A DNA stretch of 64,000 bases from Streptomyces sp. NBC_01298 (lineage in GTDB: Bacteria > Actinomycetota > Actinomycetes > Streptomycetales > Streptomycetaceae), in assembly GCF_035978755.1 (NCBI RefSeq), contig NZ_CP108414.1:6882001-6946000 (forward strand). The letters are read 5' to 3'. The position numbers were made by a program, and so were the translations under genes. Below the pieces are notes generated by a model that ran no database searches, was not told the DNA's origin, and was given only the letters and a program-made list of their open reading frames with translations. Numbering within the stretch: the stretch's first letter is position 1; each line of letters starts with the position of its first letter. Positions 44,654 through 52,641 of the stretch are shown in pieces.

Positions 44654-45198
44654 CCCTCGGGACGGTGAACCGGGTCCTGCTCGCGCTGCTGGGGCTGGTC
44701 CTGCTGGCGGCGGGGACCTCGGTGCTGGCCGCGACCGGGCCGTTCGAGGGCCGCCACGAACCGCTGCTGGCGCCGCACGGGCCTGGCTGGCCCGCGCCCT
44801 GGTGGGTGGTGCTCGCCGCACTCGGGGTGTGCGTGGTGCTCGCCCTGTGGTGGCTGCTGTCCCAGCTGCGCCGGGCCCGGCTCGCGGCGCTGCTCGTGGA
44901 CACCGGGGACGGGGCGTTCGCCGTACTGCGCGGGCGGGCCCTGGAGGAGGCAGTCGAGGCCGATGTCCAGGAGGCCGTGGAGGGCGTGGCACGCTGCCGG
45001 GTCACCCTGCGCGGGCGCCGCGGGGCCCCGGCCCTGCGGGTGGCCCTGGAGCTGGAGCCGCACGCGGTGCCGGCCGACGTACTGGCGGCCCTCGCCGGCC
45101 CGGTGCTGGGCCGGGCCCGCGCCTCGGCGGCGCTCCCGGCCCTCCCGGCGGAGGCCCGCCTCCACGTCACCCCCCGCCGGGCGCGGCGGGTGACGTGA
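44650..45198 (+). CDS. amaP: AmaP-like membrane anchor of the Asp23 cassette
   Basis: 182 residues from GTG 44650, again coupled through GTGA. Two membrane segments (VLLALLGLVLLAAGTSVLAA and WWVVLAALGVCVVLALWWLL) precede a cytoplasmic domain (RGRALEEAVEADVQEAVEGVARCRVTLRG). The arrangement of two N-terminal helices and an Asp23-type C-terminal half is that of AmaP, which tethers Asp23 to the membrane in Staphylococcus. The symbol is transferred by layout rather than strong sequence identity. It ends the five-gene operon. Confidence 0.75.
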   Translation: MTLGTVNRVLLALLGLVLLAAGTSVLAATGPFEGRHEPLLAPHGPGWPAPWWVVLAALGVCVVLALWWLLSQLRRARLAALLVDTGDGAFAVLRGRALEEAVEADVQEAVEGVARCRVTLRGRRGAPALRVALELEPHAVPADVLAALAGPVLGRARASAALPALPAEARLHVTPRRARRVT

Positions 45199-45222
45199 GG
45201 CGGAGCCGGTGCGGGCGGCGCG

Positions 45223-45978
45223 TCAGAAGCCGTGCCGGGAGCCGCCGTCCACCGGGAGCATGACGCCGGTCAGGTAGGAAGCCGCCGGGGACAGCAGGAA
45301 CGCCGCCGAGCGGCCGAACTCCTCCGGGGTGCCGTACCGGCGCAGCGGGATGCCCGCCTCGTTGCGGGCGCGGGCGGCGTCCGCGTCCCCGGACAGGGAG
45401 TCGAGCTCGCGGACCCGGTCGGTGTCGATGCGGGCGGGCAGCAGGCCGACCACCCGGATGCCGCGCGGGCCCAGCTCCACGGAGAGGGACTTCGCGAAGC
45501 CGGCCAGGCCGGGGCGCAGGCCGTTGGAGATGGTGAGGCCGGGGATCGGTTCGTGCACGGAGCCCGACAGGACGAAGCCGATGACCCCGCCGTCGGAGAG
45601 CTCGGCGGCCGCCGCCCGCGCGAGGCGGACCGCGCCGAGGAAGACCGACTCGAAGGCCGCCGCCCACTGCGCGTCGGTGTTGTCGGCCGCCGAACCGGGC
45701 GCCGGGCCGCCGACGCTGATGAGGATGCCGTCGAGGCGGCCGAAGTGTTCCCGGGCGGCGGCGACGAGCCGGGAGGCGGCTTCGGGGTCGGAGTTGTCGG
45801 CGGCCACACCGACCGCGTTCGGGCCCAGCGCCTTGGCCGCGGCCTCGGCGCGCCCCGCGTCCCGGCCGGTCAGCACCACCTTGGCGCCGTCGGCGGTCAG
45901 TTCGCGGGCGGACGCGTAGCCGAGGCCCCTGGTGGCGCCGGTGACGACGTAGACACGGTCCTTCAGTCCAAGATCCAT
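45223..45978 (-). CDS. Atypical short-chain dehydrogenase lacking the catalytic Tyr
   Basis: 251 residues. The Rossmann core is intact: VYVVTGATRGLGYASAREL (TGxxxGxG), VVLTGRD, GVAADNSD, LISVGGPAPG. The catalytic Ser is in FVLSGSVHEP, but the YxxxK motif is replaced by A-G-F-A-K in RPGLAGFAKSLSVEL, so the Tyr is missing while the Lys stays. Other SDR proteins of this atypical group exist and may use another residue or be binding proteins. The end VMLPVDGGSRHGF is usual for the fold. ATG 45978 is used. It lies ten bases from the SURF1 stop. Confidence 0.87.
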   Translation of the reverse strand: MDLGLKDRVYVVTGATRGLGYASARELTADGAKVVLTGRDAGRAEAAAKALGPNAVGVAADNSDPEAASRLVAAAREHFGRLDGILISVGGPAPGSAADNTDAQWAAAFESVFLGAVRLARAAAAELSDGGVIGFVLSGSVHEPIPGLTISNGLRPGLAGFAKSLSVELGPRGIRVVGLLPARIDTDRVRELDSLSGDADAARARNEAGIPLRRYGTPEEFGRSAAFLLSPAASYLTGVMLPVDGGSRHGF

Positions 45979-45987
45979 GCCGACACG

Positions 45988-46797
45988 CTACGCGGTCGCC
46001 GCGGGCTCCCGCTCGGAAGCGGCGGTCCCGGCCGCGGTCCCCACCGCGGCGGCCGCCTCGCGGTCGCGCTTCTCCCGCCGTACGAGCACGATCCAGCCCA
46101 CCGGTACCGCGAAGGTGAACAGCCACCACTGGATGGCGTAGGCCATGTGCGGCCCGATGGAGTCGTGGTCGGGCTCGGCGACCACCTCGGGCTTGCCGTC
46201 GGCCGGGACCGGGGCGGTGAGTTCCAGGTAGCCGCCGAGGACGGGCTTGCCCAGGTACGCGGCCTGCCGCTCGCTGTTGATCAGCATCACCTGGCGGTCC
46301 GGCAGGCCCTTGCGGTCCTTGATGCCGCTGCCGCCGCTGGTCTCGTCGGCCTTCAGCCGGCCGGTGACCGTGACCTCGCCCTTGGGTGCGGCCGGCACCG
46401 GCGGGTAGGCGCGCGGGTCGTCGCCGCCCGCGACCCAGCCGCGGTTGACGAGCACGACCCGGCCGTCGGCCAGGACCAGCGGGGTGAGGACGTGGAAGCC
46501 GACCTTGTCGTCGTTGTCGGTGCGCATGCGCACGACGACCTCGTGCGCGGAGTCGTACGTACCGGTGGCGGTCACGGCACGCCAGTAGTCGGCGCGCGGG
46601 ACCACGTGGCCGGGGGAGGTGACCTCGGTCATGGGGACCGGCTTCGCCCGCAGGTTCGCGTCGATCAGCTGGTTCTGCGCGACCCGGTGCTCATGACGGT
46701 GGAACTGCCAGAACCCCAGCTTGATCATCGCGGGGATCAGGGCGAGGCCGATGAGGGTGAGGCACACCCACTGCCGGGTCAGCACAAAGCGGTACAC
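45988..46797 (-). CDS. SURF1-family cytochrome oxidase assembly protein
   Basis: 269 residues from GTG 46797 (YRFVLTRQWVCLTLIGLALI). SURF1 has two membrane segments with a loop outside: here WVCLTLIGLALIPAMIKLGFW (about 10-30) and WWLFTFAVPVGWIVLVRREK (about 225-245). The conserved GFWQFHR, VLVNRGWV and YAIQWWLF are present. The protein helps insert haem a into cytochrome c oxidase subunit I. The Ala-rich C-terminal tail is not conserved. It is followed by the SDR gene ten bases on and preceded by a zinc-ribbon gene. Confidence 0.9.
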   Translation of the reverse strand: MYRFVLTRQWVCLTLIGLALIPAMIKLGFWQFHRHEHRVAQNQLIDANLRAKPVPMTEVTSPGHVVPRADYWRAVTATGTYDSAHEVVVRMRTDNDDKVGFHVLTPLVLADGRVVLVNRGWVAGGDDPRAYPPVPAAPKGEVTVTGRLKADETSGGSGIKDRKGLPDRQVMLINSERQAAYLGKPVLGGYLELTAPVPADGKPEVVAEPDHDSIGPHMAYAIQWWLFTFAVPVGWIVLVRREKRDREAAAAVGTAAGTAASEREPAATA

Positions 46798-46898
46798 GCC
46801 CACGACGGTACCCCCAGCGGCGAGGACCCCGGCGGCCGGGTGGCCGTCCGGGGTCGTGGCGGAGGGGGAGGGCGAGGCGTTGGGGGACGGTACGGGGA

Positions 46899-47132
46899 TC
46901 AGACGCGGTCGGTGATGCCCACCTTCCCCTCCGCGCGGGCGCAGTGCCCTCCGCAGAACCACTGTCCCTCGACCTCGACGCCCTGCCCGATGATCTGGAC
47001 CCGGCAGTGCTCGCAGATGGGCGCCATGCGGTGAATGGCGCAGGAGAAGCAGTCGAAGACGTGCACAGCACCCTGTGCGTGGACTTCGAAGGACATGCCG
47101 TAATCGTTCCCGCAGACTTCGCAACGTGCCAT
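46899..47132 (-). CDS. Small zinc-ribbon protein
   Basis: 77 residues, start ATG 47132. Cys are arranged in four pairs: C4/C7 (CEVC), C28/C31 (CFSC), C40/C43 (CEHC) and C60/C64 (CGGHC), with His at 24, 34, 42 and 63, enough to bind two zinc ions. No catalytic domain is present. The sequence looks like a conserved streptomycete hypothetical protein. A second ATG at 47141 would add three residues (MPR). It is upstream of SURF1 with 101 bases between, on the same strand. Confidence 0.8.
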   Translation of the reverse strand: MARCEVCGNDYGMSFEVHAQGAVHVFDCFSCAIHRMAPICEHCRVQIIGQGVEVEGQWFCGGHCARAEGKVGITDRV

Positions 47133-47251
47133 GCGCGGCATGCTGCGCAGGCCGGACCGCCGGAACAAGATCCACCGGGGTGAGTCGCCGAGCGTGCACC
47201 CGGCCGGCCCAACGAGCGGGGCGGTGGGAGGCCCCGCACCTCCCCCCGCGC

Positions 47252-48226
47252 TCAGTCCTGCGCCGGAGCCACGTCCCGCAGCAGCTGGGTGAAGGCCGCC
47301 TCGTCGACGACGGGGGTCCCGAAGGACTTCGCCTTCACCGTCTTGGAGGTCGAGGAGTCCGGGTCGTTGGTCACGAGCAGGCTCGTGAGCCGGGACAGGC
47401 TCGTCGCGACGTGCAGGCCGGCCTCGACGGCGCGGTCCTCCAGCAGCTCCCGGTCCACGGAGGTGTCGCCGGAGAACGCGATCCGCATGCCCTGCTTGAG
47501 CGGGGTGCCGTCCGCCCACCGCCCCGGGTTCGGGTACGGGCACGCCGGCCGCTTGCGCGAGGGCCGCCAGCTCGAGCTCGCTCCGTACGAGGCCTGGTAC
47601 CCGACGCGCGGGGCGGCGGGGGTGTCCGACCACTCCGTCAGCGGCCGGCATTCCAGCAGGGGCAGCCGTACGTTGTCCCGCGCGGCCGCGTGCAGGGACG
47701 GACGGAACGCCTCCGCGAGGACCCGGGCGTCGTCGAGCGCGTGGTGGGCGCGCTGCTGGACCACGCCGAAGTGCGCGGCGAGCGACTCCAGCTTGTGGTT
47801 GGGCAGCGGGAGGTTCAGTTCCTTCGACAGGGCGATGGTGCACAGCCGCTGACGCACCGGAGCGGTGGCCTCGGCCCGCGCGTACTCGCGGGCGATCATC
47901 TGCCAGTCGAAGATCGCGTTGTGCGCGACCAGCACCCGGTCGGCGAGCCGGCCCGCGAACTCCTCGGCGATGTCCTTGAAGAGCGGCGCGTCCTGGAGCA
48001 TGTCACTGGTCAGACCGTGGATCCACACGGGGCCGGGGTCCCGGAGCGGGTTGACCAGCGTGTACCAGTGGTCCTCGACGTTGCCCTGAGCGTCGAGCCG
48101 GTAGACGGCGGCGGAGATGATCCGGTCGTCGCGAGCGAGCCCGGTGGTCTCCACGTCGACGACCGCGTACCCCTGTGGGTACGCGGTCGGCCACATCGTC
48201 TCTGCGGTCGTACGGTCGGCGAGCAT
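47252..48226 (-). CDS. DEDDh 3'-5' exonuclease with a C-terminal BRCT-like domain
   Basis: 324 residues. The exonuclease (residues 15-175) has D-x-E in YAVVDVETTGLARDDRI (Exo I), VLVAHNAIFDWQMI (Exo II) and the ExoIII motif RAHHALDDARVLAEAF with the H-x4-D spacing of DnaQ-like enzymes. The C-terminus (about 240-324) reads MRIAFSGDTSVDRELLEDRAVEAGLHVATSLSRLTSLLV, a BRCT fold. This combination is seen in actinobacterial proteins annotated as exonuclease RNase T/DNA polymerase III epsilon-like. It removes 3' nucleotides from DNA or RNA. ATG 48226 is used; GTG 48232 is also in frame. Confidence 0.9.
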   Translation of the reverse strand: MLADRTTAETMWPTAYPQGYAVVDVETTGLARDDRIISAAVYRLDAQGNVEDHWYTLVNPLRDPGPVWIHGLTSDMLQDAPLFKDIAEEFAGRLADRVLVAHNAIFDWQMIAREYARAEATAPVRQRLCTIALSKELNLPLPNHKLESLAAHFGVVQQRAHHALDDARVLAEAFRPSLHAAARDNVRLPLLECRPLTEWSDTPAAPRVGYQASYGASSSWRPSRKRPACPYPNPGRWADGTPLKQGMRIAFSGDTSVDRELLEDRAVEAGLHVATSLSRLTSLLVTNDPDSSTSKTVKAKSFGTPVVDEAAFTQLLRDVAPAQD

Positions 48227-48275
48227 GGTCACAGAGGATATCGGGCCGCGCCGACACTCGAAGCCCTACGGACTT

Positions 48276-50918
48276 TCAGCTCGGCCCGGCATCGGCTCGG
48301 CTCAGCTCCGCCACGAGGTCCCCGGCCGTCACCCGGGCGAAGGACCCGGGTACTTCGGCGGGCCCGGGGAAGAGCCGGTAGACCGTCCCCGAACCCCTTT
48401 CGGGGGCCACGCTCGCGCTGGTCAGCGCCAGGAACGCACGCTTCCCGGCGGCCAGTTCGGAGGCCTCCGCGTCGGCGTCCACCGGGGCCCGGCGCTCCTC
48501 GGGCGGCGCCAGGGCGGCGATCCGCGCGGCGAAGGCCGGCGGTTCCTCGCCGGCGGCGGCCCGGTAGAGCCACACCTCGTCGGTGGCCGAACTCTCAGAC
48601 GCCCGCCGGATCACCGCCACCTCCCGGGTGCGGGCCGCGGCCCGCCACACGGCGAGGTCCCACAGGGTGGTGCGGGTGCCGGAGGCGAAGTGCGTCCACA
48701 GTGAGGACGCGGTGGACGGCAGCCTGCCGCGGTGGGAGCCGACGCTCTCGAAGTCGCCCGACGGCGGCAGGTGCACGTCCGTCCACACCGCCTGCCGGGC
48801 GCGGAGGTCCAGGAGCATCGGCAGGCAGGCGCCCGAGGCGCCGCTCAGGTCGAAGCGCTGGCGGACTGTGCGCGGATCGTAGGCGGAGTCGCGCGGGCCG
48901 TCCGCGGGCAGGGTCATGAACCCGGCGAAGGCGTCCTCCAGCTCTTCGAAGGGCACGTTGGTGAAACTGAACACCAGGACCACCGCGTACGCGTCCCCGG
49001 CGCCGGCGAGTGCGGCCAGGTCCAGGTCGACGTATTCGGTGGCCCCGTCCGGTGCGGGTGCCTCGGTGAGGTCGCCCGAGTGCACGGCGGCCCCCTCCGG
49101 CCCGTGCACCAGGCTCGTGTAGTCGCACAAGCCGGTGAACTTCCAGTCGGCGTCGAAGAAGGCCACCGACAGGTCGAGGTCGGTGACCAGGTCCTCGGGC
49201 TCCGTCCAGTGCAGGAACAGCCGCAGCACCTCGCCCCCGGGCAGGGTGAGCCGGCTGCCCCGGGGCACCGCGACCAGGGAGCGCGCGGCCGCCCGTTCCG
49301 CGAAGGGCACGGGCAGCTCCGCGAGCCCGGAGTCCAGGACGGCCAGCTCGTAGGGTGCGCCCGCGGCCCGGCCGAACCGGCGCAGCACCTCCGCCTCCAG
49401 CAGATCCACGGCCGCCCGGGCGAGCGGAGCGGGCAGCGGTGGGCGGGCCTCCGGCACGGACCGGGCCCGGAGGGCCTGGCCCTTGGGGAAGAACACGCGG
49501 GGCGAGCCGGTCCGGTCCGTGGTGCGCACGCGCAGGGCCCCGAGCGCCGCCAGCAGCGGGCCCGCGCCCGCGGCGGGGAGTCCGCGCTCCAGTGCCCGCG
49601 CCAGCTCGGGGAGCAGCCGGTCGCCGGCGTGGAGGCGCAGCAGGTGGTCCAGGCGGCGTACGAGTTCCCCCGGGCGCGCTCCCGCCAGCGCGGCGGCGTT
49701 CGCGGCGTCCCCGTCGGCCAGGGCCCGCTCCAGTCGCGCGGCCCAGGTCACCGGCAGGATCCGGTCCCGGTCCACGCGGACGGCGTCGGGGTGCGCGGCG
49801 GCGGTCTCCCGCATGGCCGCGCCCAGGGCGCCGCGGAGCGGGGTGCCGCGCAGGGCGGCGAAGGCGAGGGCCGCGCGCGGATGCCGGGCGTGGTGCTCGA
49901 AGGGGTGAAGGGTCTCGGCGGCCCGTTTCCAGGCTGTGGGGTGCCGCAGCAGGTCCTCCACCAGGTACGGGACCGGCAACGCGTCCAGAACGCGCAGCAG
50001 TTCGCGCCGCAGCGGCCGTCCGAGCGAGGTGAAGCGGGGCGGCGGCGGGAGGAGCCCGGGATCCCCGCCGGACCGTACGGCGAGCAGCCGCAGCACATCG
50101 GTGGCGGTGGTCAGCCGTCCGGCGAACAGGGGGAGCGCGGAGTCCCGCCTCGCCGGATCGGCCAGGAGCAGCGCGAGGACCACCGCTTTGGTCTCCCGTA
50201 CGGGGATCTCCCCGGGCAGCCAGTCGAGCCCGGCCGGGGCGAGCCGGACCAGCGGCAGCAGGTCCTCGCACTCCTCGGGCGACAGCGGGGTCCGCCGGGC
50301 CAGCAGCGAGGACAGCAGCTGGGCGCAGTCGTCTCCCGGGTCGGTGCCGAGCCGTAGCAGCCGCAGCGGGGCGCACGGGCCCGGGGAGTCCGCGGCGCCG
50401 GGTGCGCGTTCCTCCGTACGCGGGAAGGGGTCCGCCGGGTCGGCGGGGCGCCGGCAGACCGGGCAGGCGGTGCGGTCGGCGGTGTCCCGGCAGGGGAGGC
50501 AGACCAGATGGGCGCACGGGGAGATCGGCCGCACCGGCCCGGCTTCGGCGCAGAGCGCGCAGGGCTGGGCGGGCTGCCGGTCCAGCGCGGAGCGCACGCG
50601 GTCGACGTACCAGCGCTCGGTGTCGTCGGGGATGGAGAAGGGGAAGCGGCGGAAGAGGGGCTTGTGGACCCGGTCAGACCCCATGAGCCCGTCGACCAGG
50701 GCCAGCAGCCGCAGCCGTTCCTCGGCGAGGTCGGTCGGGGCGAGGACGGCCAGGGCGGCGTACAGCTCCCGGCTCATGGTGTGGCCGCGTTCCAGGAGTT
50801 CGCCCTCCAGCGGACGGACCCCCTCGGTGCCCGGCGAGGCGGCGGCCGGGGGCTGGTCGACGTAGACGCGCTGGAGCCGGCGCAGCAGGAGCGAGTCGAC
50901 GGGTCCGATGGCAGGCAC
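48276..50918 (-). CDS. MXAN_6230/SCO0854-type RING-domain protein with a TerD-like C-terminus
   Basis: 880 residues from GTG 50918 with ggagggg upstream. Residues 120-152 form a RING-like zinc site: C-x2-C-x11-C-x-H-x2-C-x2-C-x8-C-x2-C (CALCAEAG, ISPCAHLVCLPC, ACPVCRRP). A long Leu-rich helical body (about 160-500) follows. Residues about 560-690 resemble TerD: DLDLSVAFFDADW, YTSLVHGPEGAAVHSGDLT, ATEYVDLDL, as in the TerD gene of this window. The C-terminus is a conserved mixed region. RING fingers in bacteria are rare and an E2-like enzyme is not visible here. The name is from memory; function is unknown. It is followed by the exonuclease. Confidence 0.83.
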   Translation of the reverse strand: MPAIGPVDSLLLRRLQRVYVDQPPAAASPGTEGVRPLEGELLERGHTMSRELYAALAVLAPTDLAEERLRLLALVDGLMGSDRVHKPLFRRFPFSIPDDTERWYVDRVRSALDRQPAQPCALCAEAGPVRPISPCAHLVCLPCRDTADRTACPVCRRPADPADPFPRTEERAPGAADSPGPCAPLRLLRLGTDPGDDCAQLLSSLLARRTPLSPEECEDLLPLVRLAPAGLDWLPGEIPVRETKAVVLALLLADPARRDSALPLFAGRLTTATDVLRLLAVRSGGDPGLLPPPPRFTSLGRPLRRELLRVLDALPVPYLVEDLLRHPTAWKRAAETLHPFEHHARHPRAALAFAALRGTPLRGALGAAMRETAAAHPDAVRVDRDRILPVTWAARLERALADGDAANAAALAGARPGELVRRLDHLLRLHAGDRLLPELARALERGLPAAGAGPLLAALGALRVRTTDRTGSPRVFFPKGQALRARSVPEARPPLPAPLARAAVDLLEAEVLRRFGRAAGAPYELAVLDSGLAELPVPFAERAAARSLVAVPRGSRLTLPGGEVLRLFLHWTEPEDLVTDLDLSVAFFDADWKFTGLCDYTSLVHGPEGAAVHSGDLTEAPAPDGATEYVDLDLAALAGAGDAYAVVLVFSFTNVPFEELEDAFAGFMTLPADGPRDSAYDPRTVRQRFDLSGASGACLPMLLDLRARQAVWTDVHLPPSGDFESVGSHRGRLPSTASSLWTHFASGTRTTLWDLAVWRAAARTREVAVIRRASESSATDEVWLYRAAAGEEPPAFAARIAALAPPEERRAPVDADAEASELAAGKRAFLALTSASVAPERGSGTVYRLFPGPAEVPGSFARVTAGDLVAELSRADAGPS

Positions 50919-51060
50919 GACTGTGGTTCCCCTCCGCAAATGGAAAACGGGGGCGGGGAGTGGGCGCGCGGATTCTTTGGGTTAAGAGAAGGATGCACGC
51001 CGGGGAGCCGCCCCCGTTGGATCAGATCCCATCACGGGCGGCCGTGCGGCGGCAAGCCGG

Positions 51061-51687
51061 TTACCCGGCCGGCGGCGCCAGCAGGGCCCGCACCAGGGCC
51101 CTCAGGGTCAGCTGGAACAGCCGCTCCGGATCCACCGGCCGGGCCAGCGCGCGGGCCAGCGGCGGGTCGTGCGGGGCGTCGGCCGGGTCCCAGAGTTCGC
51201 TCTCGGCGGGGGACTGCGCGGGGGAGCGTTCGCGATTGCGCTCGACCAGGACGAAGCCGATGATCTGGAACTGGATCGCCCGCACCGCGTCCGCGGCCCG
51301 GGCTCCGCGCAGGCCCGCCGCGTGCACCTCGTGGACCAGCGCCTGCTGGGCGGGCATGAACATCCGGTCGGTGAGGCCGCGCTCGTGGACCATGGCGATC
51401 AGGTGCGGGCGCTCGCGCAGCTCGCGGCGCAGGATCCGGGCGACCGAGACGATGCGGTCGCCGGGGTTGCGGCCGACCGGCCGGATGGCGCCCACCTCCT
51501 CCACGGTCCGCTCCACGAGGGCGTCGAGCAGTGATTCGCGGTTGCCGACGTGCCAGTAGATGGAGGTCACCGCGGTGCCCAGCTCGGCGGCGAGCTTGCG
51601 CATGGTGAGGGCGGCCGGGCCGTGCTGTTTGACCAGGGACGCGGCGGCGTCCAGTACCTCCGCGCGGGTCAGCGTGGTTCTGGTCAT
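51061..51687 (-). CDS. TetR-family transcriptional regulator
   Basis: 208 residues. The helix-turn-helix occupies residues 8-55 (TRAEVLDAAASLVKQHGPAALTMRKLAAELGTAVTSIYWHVGNRE). The ligand domain (about 60-205) is helical and Arg-rich; it has ARAADAVRAIQFQIIGFVLVER. It is divergent from the four-gene operon beginning at 51843, which it probably represses through an operator in the 155-base gap. ATG 51687 is used. The ligand might be an acyl-CoA or aromatic product of that operon; nothing in the sequence identifies it. Confidence 0.92.
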   Translation of the reverse strand: MTRTTLTRAEVLDAAASLVKQHGPAALTMRKLAAELGTAVTSIYWHVGNRESLLDALVERTVEEVGAIRPVGRNPGDRIVSVARILRRELRERPHLIAMVHERGLTDRMFMPAQQALVHEVHAAGLRGARAADAVRAIQFQIIGFVLVERNRERSPAQSPAESELWDPADAPHDPPLARALARPVDPERLFQLTLRALVRALLAPPAG

Positions 51688-51760
51688 CTGTCCGTCCCAA
51701 CTTTCTGTCGATCCGTCAGATCGGTTACGTGCACGGGTCTTTACCCTTCATCGGTCGCGG

Positions 51761-51775
51761 TGTAACTGTGTTACA
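51761..51775. promoter_or_regulatory. Candidate TetR operator
   Basis: Perfect inverted repeat tgtaac-tgt-gttaca between the divergent TetR and decarboxylase genes. A second, weaker repeat cgatc-cgtca-gatcg lies at about 51702-51716. Either may be the binding site. Confidence 0.45.
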
Positions 51776-51816
51776 GAACCAGCTGCGTCAGAACCGACTG
51801 CGTCAGAACCGACTGA
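51776..51816. repeat. 15-bp direct repeat in the operon leader
   Basis: The unit cgtcagaaccgactg occurs twice in tandem, preceded by a related cagaaccagctg. It sits between the palindrome and the start of the decarboxylase-like gene. Confidence 0.6.
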
Positions 51817-51842
51817 GTCCTGGACGAAGGATGGTGCGAGAG

Positions 51843-52640
51843 ATGGCACGCGTACGGTACGGAGCGCGCACCGAGGCCGAGATCGCCGCTTCGCGCGAGA
51901 AGAGTTCGAAGCTCCCCGACATCTGGTCCACCGGTGTGGTGGCCGTCTGGGAGACCGACCCGGACGTGGTGGCGGCGGTCCTCCCGCCGCCGCTGAAGCC
52001 CACGGAACGGCCCCTGGTGCGGGCCAACATCAGCAAGGTGGACCTGCCCGGCTACCCGCTCGGCGCCGGTTCGGTGGCCGTCGCGGCCCAGCACGACGGG
52101 GTCGAGGGCTGGTACCCGCTGGTCATGCCGATGAGCATGGAGCGCGCCCTGATCGGAGGCCGCGAGGTCTTCGGCGAGCCGAAGAAGCTCGGCGAGATCA
52201 CCGTCGAGCGCGACGGCTTGGTGGTCAAGGCCTCGCTCGCCCGGCACGGGATCGCCTTCGTGGAGGTGCGCGGGGCGGTGGACCGCGAGCTGCCGCTGCC
52301 CGAGCCCACCGTGAAGACCGACTTCTACTTCAAGTTCCTCCCCGCGGTGGACGGTTCGGGCTTCGACGCCGATCCGGTGCTGGTGCACTGCACCCGCAAC
52401 GAGAAGGTCCGCAAGCTGGAGCACATCACCGGCGACGTGGTGCTCCGCGAGTCGATGTTCGACCCCATCGCCGACCTCCCCGTACGCCGCCTCGTCGAGC
52501 TCACCATCGGCGAGAAGACCACCGACCAGCGGGGCAAGGTCGTCGAGCGGGTCAGCGCCCAGGCCCTGCTCCCGTACATCCACCAGCGCTACGACGACCC
52601 GATGCAGATCCTCGACGGACCGCCCGAGGGGAGTGTGTGA
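51843..52640 (+). CDS. Acetoacetate decarboxylase family protein
   Basis: 265 residues from ATG 51843 (ATG 51831 adds four). Motifs of the family: SVAVAAQHDGVEGWYPLVMPMS, ALIGGREVFGEPKKLGEITVER with the Schiff-base Lys candidate in EPKKLGE, FYFKFLPAVDGSGF. Acetoacetate decarboxylases convert beta-keto acids to ketones, but many homologues act on other enols or are aldolase-like. It leads the TetR-controlled operon 51843-56063. The next gene begins one base after the stop, so translation is coupled. Confidence 0.86.
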   Translation: MARVRYGARTEAEIAASREKSSKLPDIWSTGVVAVWETDPDVVAAVLPPPLKPTERPLVRANISKVDLPGYPLGAGSVAVAAQHDGVEGWYPLVMPMSMERALIGGREVFGEPKKLGEITVERDGLVVKASLARHGIAFVEVRGAVDRELPLPEPTVKTDFYFKFLPAVDGSGFDADPVLVHCTRNEKVRKLEHITGDVVLRESMFDPIADLPVRRLVELTIGEKTTDQRGKVVERVSAQALLPYIHQRYDDPMQILDGPPEGSV

Positions 52641-52641
52641 C

